Origin: Sistotremastrum niveocremeum HHB9708
Lineage: Eukaryota; Basidiomycota; Agaricomycetes; Sistotremastrales; Sistotremastraceae
Reading direction: 5' to 3'
Assembly (NCBI GenBank): GCA_001630475.1
Contig: KV419412.1
Coordinates: 414,692-478,691, forward strand
DNA length: 64,000 nt
Shown: piece after piece, positions 51,324-61,640 of the stretch
Numbering within the stretch: the stretch's first letter is position 1
How the letters are laid out: the number at the start of each line of letters is the position of its first letter
Program-made: the position numbers and the translations under genes
Notes under the pieces: model-generated
What the model was told of the DNA's origin: nothing
Seen by the model: only the letters and a program-made list of their open reading frames with translations
The model's database searches: none

Positions 51324-51623
51324 TAAGGTTTAACACGAGTCCATACTTGCCATACCTGGGTACCTGTGGCAGGTACCTCCCTGCTTTTTTCAGGGCCTGA
51401 GCTCATACTTGCCTCCAAAAAACCCCCAAAATCAGGTACTCATACCTGGGTACCTGCCTGTTTTCCCTACTAAAAACAGCAGGTACCTGGTCCAAGTACC
51501 TGCTTTGTCAGTGTTTTTTCCAAAAAGTTGATACTTGGTACTTGCCCCTTGCTTAGTAAGCAGGTACCTTGCCAGGTATACCTGCGGGTACCTGTTTTTT
51601 GCCTGGACTCGTGTTAAACCTTA
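51324..51623 (-). mobile_element. MITE X, copy 2 (hAT-like)
   Basis: A 300-bp element, the reverse complement of the copy at 45399-45698 with no difference that I can find. Target duplication TCGTGACT at 51316-51323 and 51624-51631. It landed in the target duplication left by element V, one base past the right end of that element, so it came second. Confidence 0.93.
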
Positions 51624-53802
51624 TCGTGACTGCCTTCATTTCTCCTCTTATCCAACTTTTCTCGACACCTTCGTCAACATCAAAGCCGGCCCCGCCCCCT
51701 ACATCATTGCAGCTGGTTGCTCTATTTTATTATCTAGCGCTCATGTTCAGTGTAAGCAAAACCTCGACATGGCTGACAGAAAATTGATTGAGACTTTATA
51801 GATCTGCAATTCGGTGATGTGCGTCCTCGGGTTACAATGGGCAGGTCGCCTGCTCTCGGTGCCCCCAGGCAAAACCAATCTCGAGCGCGCGTTAAATCGC
51901 GAACGGCGAAAGGTCCTCGCCGAGCAGCGCCTGCTCCCTCTTATGGGAGTTTTATTTTGGACCCTTCTCCTTTCCATCGCCTTCTTCGTCATCGGCTTCC
52001 TGATCCAATTCTGGGCTCTGTCATTTTCCTTTGACGAAAGGGCGCCAATTCTTGTCATTGGTGCAGTTGCCGCCACCGCTCTGGCTATCACGATCCTCGG
52101 AGTTATCCTCGCGACCACCTACCATGCGACTGTGTACAAGAATTCACCATTTGAAAGCCCGCTCAGCACAGCAGCACGAGCATCGTGGGCTTGGGTGAAG
52201 CAAGTGACGAAGAAGCATGACAAGGAGCGCAGGAAAATGAAAGACAAGCAGAAGCGATGGCATCCACATCAATTCACAATCGCACATCTCAAATCTCTCC
52301 TCCACTGCATCCGCCGCTTTGCCCAATGGGTACTCCGAAAGCGGTCGCTCGCGACAGAATTATCATCCCACGAGTCGTCAGAAAAGGAACGAGTTCCGGA
52401 GGAGACCAAAAAGGAGTTGGAGGAAGAAAAGCCAATCGAGTTGATGATGAAGGAGAGTGAAGATGATAGGGAAAATGTGCAAGCACTCAAGGCCTATGCG
52501 CGTCTAATCATCAACACGAATGACGCTGAAGTCTTGGAAAGAGCGGTCCCTTCATTCGAGATTGGAGAGTGGTACAACGCTCGAGACACATTGTGGGAAG
52601 TCTTTTTGGCAGTGCGAGAGAGATTTTTGGCGACGGACACATCGTTTCGGGTGAAGGAGACAGTGAACAAGCAGTTGGTCTATTTTATGCAGTGGAGCGG
52701 ATGGAGAGACAGATGGATGTGGAGAGATGATCTTGAAGGAAATGCGATCACTCGCTGGTGCAGAGATCAATGCAAACATCTATCATTGGGATCCCATCGA
52801 CAATTCTTCTCTGCTTATGTTTTCTTCGCTTCCCTTGAACCACACAACGAAGATCTGCGGGGAGTTCCATGGCGTGACTCGTACGAGGAAGATGTCGCTC
52901 GGGTTCTCGCTTCATTCGAGCGACATTGGAAATTGGGAGACCGAGAATATCTCTTCTATTCAGCTGTCATCGAGTGCAGATCTCTCCTCTACCATGGCAG
53001 ATTGGATGACGTCACGCGCATTCTTTCCCGCGGTGATCGGACTTCTATTCTGCGCTCTTTGCTCCGGAATCCGCACAGGGGGTGGATTGAGATCGAAGGG
53101 ATTGTTGCATTGATCACAAGAGGAAATGAAGTTGCCGTATTGGGAGATTTGGCCAAGTTCTTCTCCAATCTCCCTGACATCTACCCTGTGGCTAGTGAAC
53201 TGCTTGTGCTCAATTTTCTCGGCTCTCTCATTCCGTCTCTACCCTGGACGTTCACTCTCCCCCGGTCGTTTGATCTCACCCCTACCCTCATTCTTCTCCT
53301 CCGCTATCAGTCACGCATCGGGTATTCACTGTTGCGTTACACTAACACACTCATTTACTTCCTCGATCACGGCGGCTTCGAAGTCCTCTCCTCTCTTCGT
53401 CCCGCTTACGACTTCTTCCAGTCCCTCCTCACTCTGTCCTCCGATGACGACTCCCAGCGCAGGGCTGAACGAAACCGCGCCAGAATCTATCTGGGACATG
53501 AGGCTTTCGTTGGTACGTTCCTTGCCCAAGCGTCTATTTCGATTGTGACACCCTTCACTAGCTCTTTCGCCGCCGTCTGCTCAAGACCTTCAGAATCTCC
53601 TCAAGGACCTGCAGTCATACCAGAATAATATTGACGCAGAAGATCGGGAAGAATGTTTCATTGATGCTGTCAAGCAATGTGACTCGCTTTCGCGGGAAGG
53701 CAGACAAGATGAGATTAAGCTCATTCTTTCGCAAGTCGATCGTGTTCCTCTTCTTGGTCTAATTCTTCGAAATCCTCACTTTTCCGGTCGGCACATCTCA
53801 GC

Positions 53803-54548
53803 TAGTGTTGCAAAGATATGATATTTCATATCGCAAAATATCGCATATCATATCATATCATATCACTTTGCGATATGATATCTGATATGATATTCTGATC
53901 TTGGAGGTGATATTGATATGAAAATATCCCCCTTCCCAGAATTTGCGATATCGCAAAATATCGATCAAAACTGATAAAAACTGATGTGATTTTGGGGTCA
54001 TCTGGGGTCAATTTGGGGTGCAACTTGGGGTATATGGGGCTCAATATCTCAGTATATATCACCTTCCAAGTGATATATAGCCTCCTATATGCTATAATAC
54101 TGTGATATCCCTCATATATAGGCAAGTTCCCACCCTCTGGGGACCAGATGTCACCCATGTCACCCTCCGTCACAGGTCCCACAGGTGCCAAACCTTCCCA
54201 TGAGGTCATCACTCACTCACAGATATCACTGGCAACTGTATGTAGAGGCTGATATAGCACCACTGTACCATGATATCATGATATACTGGAGGATATATGT
54301 AGATTACAGAAGGATTTGAGAAAAAAATTGCAATTTAAACTGATAAAAACTGATATCAAACTGATTTATATCGCACAAGTGATAAAATCGATTTAAATCA
54401 ATACGATATTTTGATTTTGAAAACAAAATATCGATATCGCGATATTGATATGATATTTCCAAGATTCTGGGATTTGTGATATTGATATTGATATTGATAT
54501 TCCAAAATTTGGGTAAAATATCATATCATATCATATTTTGCAACACTA
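53803..54548 (+). mobile_element. MITE Z, copy 1 (hAT-like, AT-rich)
   Basis: A 746-bp element beginning TAGTGTTGCAAAGATATG and ending ATTTTGCAACACTA, with target duplication ATCTCAGC at 53795-53802 and 54549-54556. Most of it is built of GATAT/ATATC words, which make long stems. A minus-strand open frame inside (53853-54212) is shared with the other copy but looks like a side effect of sequence similarity. Confidence 0.92.
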
Positions 54549-55283
54549 ATCTCAGCCCTCATTGCCTTAGTCGTAGAAGGAAACGAGCTGGATCATAGCC
54601 GTTTGGCTCCTGCGTTAATCGCCACCATCCCCTCGATCGCTCGATCCGACATAGACCTCCCAATTATCGCATTCCTTGCCTCCCTCATTCCGTCCCTCCC
54701 CTTGGAAGATATTGTTCCTCCGGAATTTGATCTTTCTCAGACCCTCAAACTCTTCATGGCCAATGGCCCCACTCCGCGAACTTGGCGCAAACATTCAGAT
54801 ACCTTGATGCACTACCTTCATCGCGGCGCCTTTGAGGCCCTTTCTAATCAAAAATTGGTCCGACGCTTCCTCAACCTCTGCAGAAAGCCTTCCGATTGGT
54901 GGATGAACGATTGGAGTCAGGATCAACGAACAAGTACACTTACCCGTGAACGAGCTATTGAACGCAAGAAGAAACTGCACGTGCTTAATGCAGGTGTGTC
55001 CTCGTGAATTTCGTTGCTCGCTGTGTTCCTTACTGCCAAATTTAGCACGTCGGCAAGCTTGTCATCCCGTCATCACGACTCCTGCGGTTATAATTAATGA
55101 GCCTTCAGATCCTTCCACCACTGGAGAAGAGGTTCAGCCAAGGTTGCCGACTCCCCGAACATGGGATGCATTCGCAATTTCGCACGACGGCTGGGAGACA
55201 TCTGGGGAAGGATGTGGAGAGTTCGGACAGCAGCTGCAGCTGGGGATGTGGAGATGGCTCTGAGGGATCAGAGCGAGACCTAG

Positions 55284-56028
55284 ATATCTAGTGTTTATAA
55301 TCTTTTACTTTTTCGCTCGCCGACTTTTGTTTGGGATTCAAAGACATTGAAAGAACGAGTAGCGTCTCTCTTATGCTTTAGTACATTATGCTCAGTAGAC
55401 AGATGGAAATCCGCAAAGGATGTGTCATAAAGCGACTCATGATTTGAACTTCGACCGAAATCACTCCCTAGTGCTGGATAAAATAAGCGCCGGCGAACAC
55501 TCTTCGGACGACGATCATCGGTGTCCACCTCTCTCGATATCCAGCTCATCGTTCCCAACCTCAGAGAGAGTATCTGGCCTCAAGTCCGTGTTTGACTTGG
55601 ATCCCGTATCCCGAATTTTATTTGAAGGATTATCGCCGTGGAGTCCTAGACTCCTAGTACAGTAGTGACCACTGACCATCTGCCCCTTCATCAGGAAAGT
55701 GCTAGATCGGAATATGCCGGTATAGACGGTACATACCCGTGAGACCAGGATTCCTAGGGTCCCGATCACAGACTTGCACAGACTTGCACAGACTAGAGTA
55801 GACTTGAGACACTTTGCATAGTTTGAGATAGGATGGCATGTTTTGGAAGGATTTTCACTCAGACCAGAGAGGACATCACTCAAAAATTCGATATTAAATA
55901 AATAAATTCGTGTTTTAGCAAAAGAAATACAAGGCAATCAATATGTACATAAGAGAGATGGCGAGACGGGAAGATAGAAGGGTATACAGAAACTCTAGAT
56001 ATGGCAAGAGACGACAATAGATAAATGA
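55284..56028. other. Intergenic, right border of the array
   Basis: The spacer motif (AATAAGCGCCGGCGAACACT) occurs once more near 55486, after the last array gene, showing that the repeat unit ends to the right of it. No gene is supported. Confidence 0.45.
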
Positions 56029-57997
56029 TTAGAAAAGGGAGGCTTCAAATTCTTCGCGAGACATATTGTTCTCCATGTCCAAGTCCTCGTCGTCTTGATC
56101 AAGTCCGAGACAAAGGCTACGAGAGAATGAGAGCTGAAGTTACATAAGAGGAGAGTCACGTACTGAGCATTGCGAGTAAGAGTCTCGCGGATTCCCAATA
56201 TATACTCAGGGTGAGTCTCTTCGCGCTCGGTCAGTTCACGGAGTACCTTTTCATACAGAGGACGAGCACGATCGGCCTTGAAGTCTTGCACATCACGCTT
56301 GCCGTGGCGGAATTCCAGAATAGAATATTGAACCTAAAAAATATCAGAAAGAACATTAGAGATGGCGATGTGAATGGACTTACCGCCGAGAGGATCAGGG
56401 CAATCAAGGGTTTGGGTGCCGGCTCAAACATGTCTGGGTAGGCAGGGCCTTCATCCTTGCGGTTTTGATAGAACATCGCGTTTAATATTTCTTGTATAAT
56501 CGAATGCTGGAATGGTTTACAAGGGGTGAGACCATTGACGAGTTCGAGGGCGTGATATCGGCCTTTGGGAATGAGGAGTTCGGCCTTGACTCGGTTTGCC
56601 TCGTGAGCTTTGGCGGTGGGAGAGAGATCAAATTTGTATGCGTTGACGACTGCGAGACGAGTTTTGCCGATGGTCTCCGAATTCACTTGCGTCTGACGTT
56701 TGCCGAGCTGATGTCATGTCAGACACCAGAACAAGAAGGTAAAACGGGATGAACGTACACTGCAGCCAACATTGTCGGTGAGATGGTAGTTACGATTGTG
56801 GATTTCGTTAGCCATTGTCCACGCATCTTGGATGAAAGCCTGGAGCTTGCCGTGCTCAGGCCAAGCGTTTTCGGTCACGACACGGGCGCGGATGATGCGC
56901 CAGGCGGTTTTGGTGACCTGACGCATCATGGGAGGTTGATCGTTTAAAGGAGCAATGTGCTCAGTACCAGTGTGAAATTGGAGTGGAAGGCAGGGAGGGA
57001 GGGGATGGATGGGAGGGTCTTCAGACCAATCGAGTAGGACGGAGATGGGTGGAGCTTCGGGGAGGATGGGTGTGTTGTCGTCGTCGTCAATGAGTAGTGT
57101 TTGCAAGTCAGGTCACGTAACCGCCAAATAACTGTGACTTAGCCGTAACTTAACCGTTTGTGACCTAACCATGGTTAAGGTCATGGCTCAGAGCTGGTGG
57201 TCAAGTCACAGTCATGGACCTCCCCGGAATCCTTGACCGCTTGCCTTGACCAACATGGGTAGATCCTTGTCTACAGCCTTCCCCAGGCCTTCTGGTGTGT
57301 TCTGCTTGTCATATACATTGTATATGAGGTCCAATAACCTAGATTAAGTGGTAAAAAGTGGAGATTTATGACTTTTTTGAGGTCATAACCGCATTAACCG
57401 GTCAAAGTCAGGTCACGGTCACCCAATTTTGGCTTAACCGTGACCGTTTGCGGTTATAGGTTACAGCAAAACCCCCAAAAATAACCGCAGTTAGGTTACG
57501 GTTAGGGCCTCTGAGGTGCCCATAACCTAACTTAACCCGACTTTCAAACACTATCAATGAGCTCGTCTTCGGCGATGTCTTCGTAGTACTCTTCGCCGCG
57601 AGGAGGAGGGACCCGGGGTGCAGGAGCTTTAGCGTTAGCAGCCTATGGGATGGGTTGGTGTCAATATTATGAGATACATGGAGCTTTGGCTGAAAACTGA
57701 CCGGCAAATTGTAGGCATCCTTATCGGACGGAATGTCCTCAAACAGCGGACTACTCTCCGGAGTCTTTCGCGGAGCAGTGAATGGGAGTTGACGAGCTTT
57801 GGTGACCTTCTTTGTCGGTTTGGCAGGAGACGGAGCATCAAAGCCCGAGACCTGGATGTTGTGAGAAAAGAGAATGAACTCGGTCAAGAGAGACGTACCG
57901 TGGGAATCTGAGTAGCTGGCAACTTAACGACCTTTTTCCCTTTGCCTTTCCCTACTATCGGCTCGTCGTCCTCCGAGAGTTCTTCATCAATGTCCAT
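56029..57997 (-). pseudogene. DUF6532-type protein gene, split by MITE Y
   Basis: The N terminus (MDIDEELSEDDEPIVGKGKG) from 57997 is acidic then Lys-rich and could hold a nuclear localisation signal. A splice acceptor just before it suggests an earlier exon. After an Arg/Pro-rich linker (RVPPPRGEEYYEDIAEDELID) the frame runs into MITE Y and a stop after two codons. Past the element the frame resumes LIDDDDNTPILPEAPP, then the DUF6532 core: VTKTAWRIIRARVVTENAWP, FQHSIIQEILNAMFYQNRKD, YPDMFEPAPKPLIALILSA. Introns are short. The end is MSREEFEASLF at 56029. DUF6532 proteins are common in Agaricomycetes and of unknown function. Without the MITE the gene would look intact. Confidence 0.8.
57095..57553 (+). 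mobile_element. MITE Y, copy 2 (hAT-like)
   Basis: A 459-bp element nearly identical to the copy at 46930-47387 in the same orientation, differing at a handful of bases. Target duplication TCAATGAG at 57087-57094 and 57554-57561. It sits in a coding exon of the DUF6532 gene. Confidence 0.92.
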
Positions 57998-60829
57998 ATC
58001 TCCATCCTGGAAGCAGACAAGTGCGAGTAACAGCAAAACTTGGGAAAACAACTCGAGACGTGACAATGACTGAATATATACAAACGCGACATCAGGACAG
58101 GGGGGGCGATGTGTCGAATGCTCAGTTCGGGAAGGGGAACATCGAATGACGTGGAGTCGAGACATTGATCAAAGAAGTCGCAGGTACAGTGCTCGGCGAG
58201 ACCTGCGTGTGTTGTCGAGAAAGTATGCTGTATTGAGAGGGTCGTCGACGACAGTATGTTGGTATCTGTTGGATAAACTTGAAGATAGCAAGGCACGATT
58301 CGGACCCAGAAAGGAGTCCAGATGAGCGCGTCAGCTAGAGCATCTCGAAAACAGATGAATATGTTACGCACTTGAGATTGCTTCCAGAACTCTCAGTAAT
58401 CCATGTCTCACTCTCTTAATACGGTATTATTGCTGATGCAACGCGTGATGGCACGGCCCCGGTCCAGTATTGACCTATCGACGTCTCGACAGCGACGCGT
58501 GTGTCGTTATTGCTTGAGTCTGAGGGAAGAGCCGAAAGGGCGATGCGAGGGTCAGTTGATTTTAATGAGGAATATTGGGATAGATTGACACTACAGAGAC
58601 GATGTGGAAAGTGCGTGAGCATGGTGCGAGTCTGCGACTTGACTGGCGGCGAAGGATGGAGGAATGACTCGGAGATGCGGCACTTGAATTGCTTACTAAT
58701 CATGACGCGTCGAACACTGCTCGAACCCAACCTTAGTCGTCAGTTGGAATCTATCGCAGCTCGCCGTTAATCTTTTCTCTACAATGTCTGTATCATAGGT
58801 GAAAGTAATTGGACCATATCAGTGAGCTCCAGTATCCTATAGCTCTCGAAAACGACGGCTAACCTATTTATAGTGACAAGCGCTGGCTCCCTCGACGACT
58901 TGAACAATGGCAACGTTCGCCCGGGAACGTTAATACCACGATGGATCTAGGGATGAGAGTCGGATATCTTGAGCATGGGAGAAGCACAGAGGAAGGATGT
59001 AGAGTGCTTCAGCATGAATGTTGCTTCAAGGTCTGGTGTGTGGTCCATTTTCGCTCTCATGTTTATCAAGATAACGCTACCTATGGCCTTCAAATTATAC
59101 CCTTGGGACTCTTCCCCTCCCCAGATTTTCCGTCAACTACATAATGTTCACACCGTGCCCTCTCGATCTCCAATGATTCTCCATTCCTGGATTGGCTTTT
59201 GCTGGCCTCGGCTTTCAACTTGGAAGGGTACGATCTGATCAGCACGCCCACCGTCTTACTCATCTCGACCTGCCTCTCCACGTTGCCTTTCGTTCACATT
59301 CACCCATCATATGACAGATATGAGCATCAAAGAGTTGAGCCGCCGCTCAAAGAACTAGCACGAACGAGGTTCAAAACGGTACGTCGCCTGGCCAATCTAC
59401 GTCGAGCATGGACTAACTATAAGATTGTGCCGTATATTCAAGCTACGGCACATGTGTCACCTTTATCTTTCTTCTAACACCGCTCGATATCCCTCAGCAT
59501 GACTTCCGACGCCTGCTCGTTCGTCGAATGGACACCTTCCTCCCCTTGTCTCATCCCTTCCGCTTTCACCGACACTGCAATCCGTATCGACTACCTCAAG
59601 ATAGTTTCGCATTCTGTCAAAGCCCAAGTCCTCTATGACTGAACCTCAGGAATGGCCAAATATCTAGGTACGCAGGTCATTATCCTTGCTTTCGTTCGTC
59701 CGCTAATATGAATGATCTTCATCCAGAGTACCGCCATACTGCCATGCGACCACGACCACCGTTGTGCACAACTCGTCAGACTTTCGATTCAATATAGCAA
59801 TATTCATTCAAGACATGGGACGTAAGGCGAGTCTTGGAGTTTGTGTAGGAATTCAAGTCTCACGGGATTTCCAGTGATCATACTTGTAAGATCGCAAGCG
59901 GACAGGACCTCGCACCTGTTGTCTCGCGCTTGTGCCAACATTTATCTGCATATTGTATATAACCCTTGAAGGCATTTAGACTCTTGTAATGGCTTTCAAA
60001 ATTATATTTCCATCATTTTGAGCCCGATGAACCAATAATAACGTCTCGCAACCGGTCAGAACGCAACCCGTTGCGCTTAGTGCTCGTCCGGATCCAGGTT
60101 CCGAAAGCAAATTTGCTTACGTGTATGTCTTCCTCCATCATTAGGCCCGTCATCTTGCTCGTCCACGCGTCAGCGATGGTCTCGTATGTCTACGACGCGT
60201 CTTGGCACTTATCGACCCCTCTCTGCCTCTGCAACCTTCATTTCTCTACCGCTCTACATCATGGCCCTGAAGATCTCTGCAAAATCACGTCATTGGATAG
60301 AGTAGACTCGGATAGCTCGACAACGAGAGAAGACCAGAGTCAGTGAATATTGTGACCGCTAGTACGTACCGATAATTCCACGACATCAGGACGACTCTGA
60401 TGTTTTGATCTTTCAAACTGCTCTCGTGCTCCTCGGTCTATCTCAGCGGCCATTGCCATTGCCAGTGCCATCTCTCTCTTGCCCTCGCTTTCGCCTTCTC
60501 AAACTCAAATGTCTTTTCATCCAATCACGTTGACTTCATCATTCACTCTCAATCTCCTCGATAGCTTGTTCGCGCTCTCTTGAACAGGTCTATGCTCAGT
60601 TATTCACAGCCGATGCCCTCTTGTGAGACCAACTGCCACGCTCTGGATTGAGCCGGGCGGTTGAATCTCAAACACCCTTTGTACAACCACGCTTGTCTCA
60701 TGCCGCGTGCAGGGATTTATACCACCCTCACCACATCCGACAGTGTTGCTGTAGATAGGACTCGGTCCTTAGCAGAGAGAATGTTTGGTAATGATAGTTA
60801 GTGTCTCGGTTGCCTCTCTGTGCTGTGGT
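57998..60829. other. Gene-poor region
   Basis: The left edge may hold the 5' exon of the DUF6532 gene (candidate ATGs near 58100-58170, read leftward). Plus-strand open frames at 58.9-59.5 kb contain hydrophobic stretches (LISTPTVLLISTCLSTLPF) but no domain or splice chain that I can support. No RNA gene is seen. Confidence 0.35.
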
Positions 60830-60834
60830 TAATA

Positions 60835-61040
60835 CGGTCAAGACCGGTCTACATTGATGCAACCGGTCATAAAAAAACCGGTCTGAACCAGTCAGACCGG
60901 ACTGAACAAACCGGTCTCTGGTCTGGACTGGACCACCGGTTGCCAGTCGCGAAAAACAAGGCAACCGGCAACCGGTTTCGGTCTCCGGCCGCGCCTGCGG
61001 CGGGCTCATGGTCCGGTCTAGACCGGACTTCGGAACTCTA
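60835..61040. mobile_element. Partial MITE U (hAT-like), ACCGGT-rich
   Basis: Dense in ACCGGTC and GCAACCGG words like element W. The right end at 61040, reversed, reads TAGAGTTCCGAAGTCCGGTC, close to the ends of V and W. No matching left end or target duplication was found, so the left side is truncated or diverged. On the minus strand it follows a short start MAPSKPN (ATG near 61061), which may be a gene broken by it. Confidence 0.6.
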
Positions 61041-61640
61041 GTTGGGTTTGGAAGGTGCCATGGTAATGATAGCAAGAGTGACAGAGAGGAGTGTGAGGAG
61101 ATGTGAGTGAGAGTGCAAAGTGCGAAGTTGAAGAAGGGCGAGCCTCTGGCCTTTATATTATTTCGCTCATGCCACACACCCCTACCATAGACTCGGCGTC
61201 GCAGTGGCTCACAACAACGCTGACGCGTTCTTTGTCGGCAGCCACATTGTCGAAGAGGGTGGTCGTCCAGTTTATTGTCGTGGAGGTGAAGAGAACAGTA
61301 AAAAGACAAGGAAAATACGTGGCGAAAACGAGAGACAAAATTTTGTTGTCTTGGCAGACCATTCCGGGTGATTGAGGTCGCATCGAGGTGACCCAGACAA
61401 TTGATTTGGTGGATTGACGACAATCAGAATTGGAGGAAAAGGCGAAACAGCAAAGAATTGGGAGGATCGACCGTGAAGATGGCGGCAAGGAAGACAAGGT
61501 CGCGTTGTTTGTTTGTGTATACGTGTTCTTGGACTTAACGATTTCCGCGTCTTGTTCTCGCGTCTCGGTTGTCCAAGCTCAAACGTGCAAATATATCTCT
61601 CTAAACATCCTCCGCCTTCAAATTCTCTCCATGTCAGGGG
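61041..61640. other. Probable promoter region, minus-strand remnant and transposase upstream
   Basis: Read leftward there is a TATA-like AATATAAAGG near 61155 and a pyrimidine-rich leader before ATG GCACCTTCC near 61061, a plausible start of a gene now lost behind element U. The right half lies upstream of the Plavaka-type gene. Confidence 0.35.

Larger units (their letters stand above)
50613..55283 (+). pseudogene. DUF6535-type membrane protein, array copy G, disrupted by three MITEs
   Basis: Exon 1 is identical to copy C (MADPEPPVIVTAKDG plus coiled coil). The exon with the first membrane segment is cut between LTVV and TAF by elements V and X (51099-51623). The long exon from about 51802 is open (LLPLMGVLFWTLLLSIAFF, ALAITILGVILATTYH, ALKAYARLIINTND). 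The C-terminal exon is cut by element Z (53803-54548) after SGRHISA. The last exon carries an 8-bp direct near-duplication (CATTCGCA then ATTTCGCA near 55167-55182) that shifts the frame before RRLGDIWGRMW. The original tail AGDVEMALRDQSET ends at 55281-55283. Its N-terminal half is of the B/C/D type and its C-terminal half of the A/E/F type. Most probably a pseudogene. Confidence 0.85.

Noticed and set aside
51098-51623. Possibility that the V+X block is spliced out as an intron
   Set aside because: The V border creates a GTGAGT donor, but no AG acceptor follows near the right border that would restore the frame.
20012-53529. Many antisense open frames across the array's long exons
   Set aside because: They mirror each other between paralogs because the sense strand is conserved. 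The coding signal (motifs, introns) is on the plus strand.
53853-54212. Open frame of about 120 codons inside MITE Z, shared with 63383-63673
   Set aside because: Both frames lie in copies of the same element and are made of repeated GATAT-type words. No start context, domain or codon bias supports a protein.
58941-59477. Plus-strand open frames with hydrophobic stretches
   Set aside because: Three frames overlap, none has a clear splice chain, and no family was recognised.
60728-61423. Minus-strand open frame of 231 codons
   Set aside because: It runs through promoter sequence and the whole of element U and shows no domain. It looks like chance in repeat-rich DNA.
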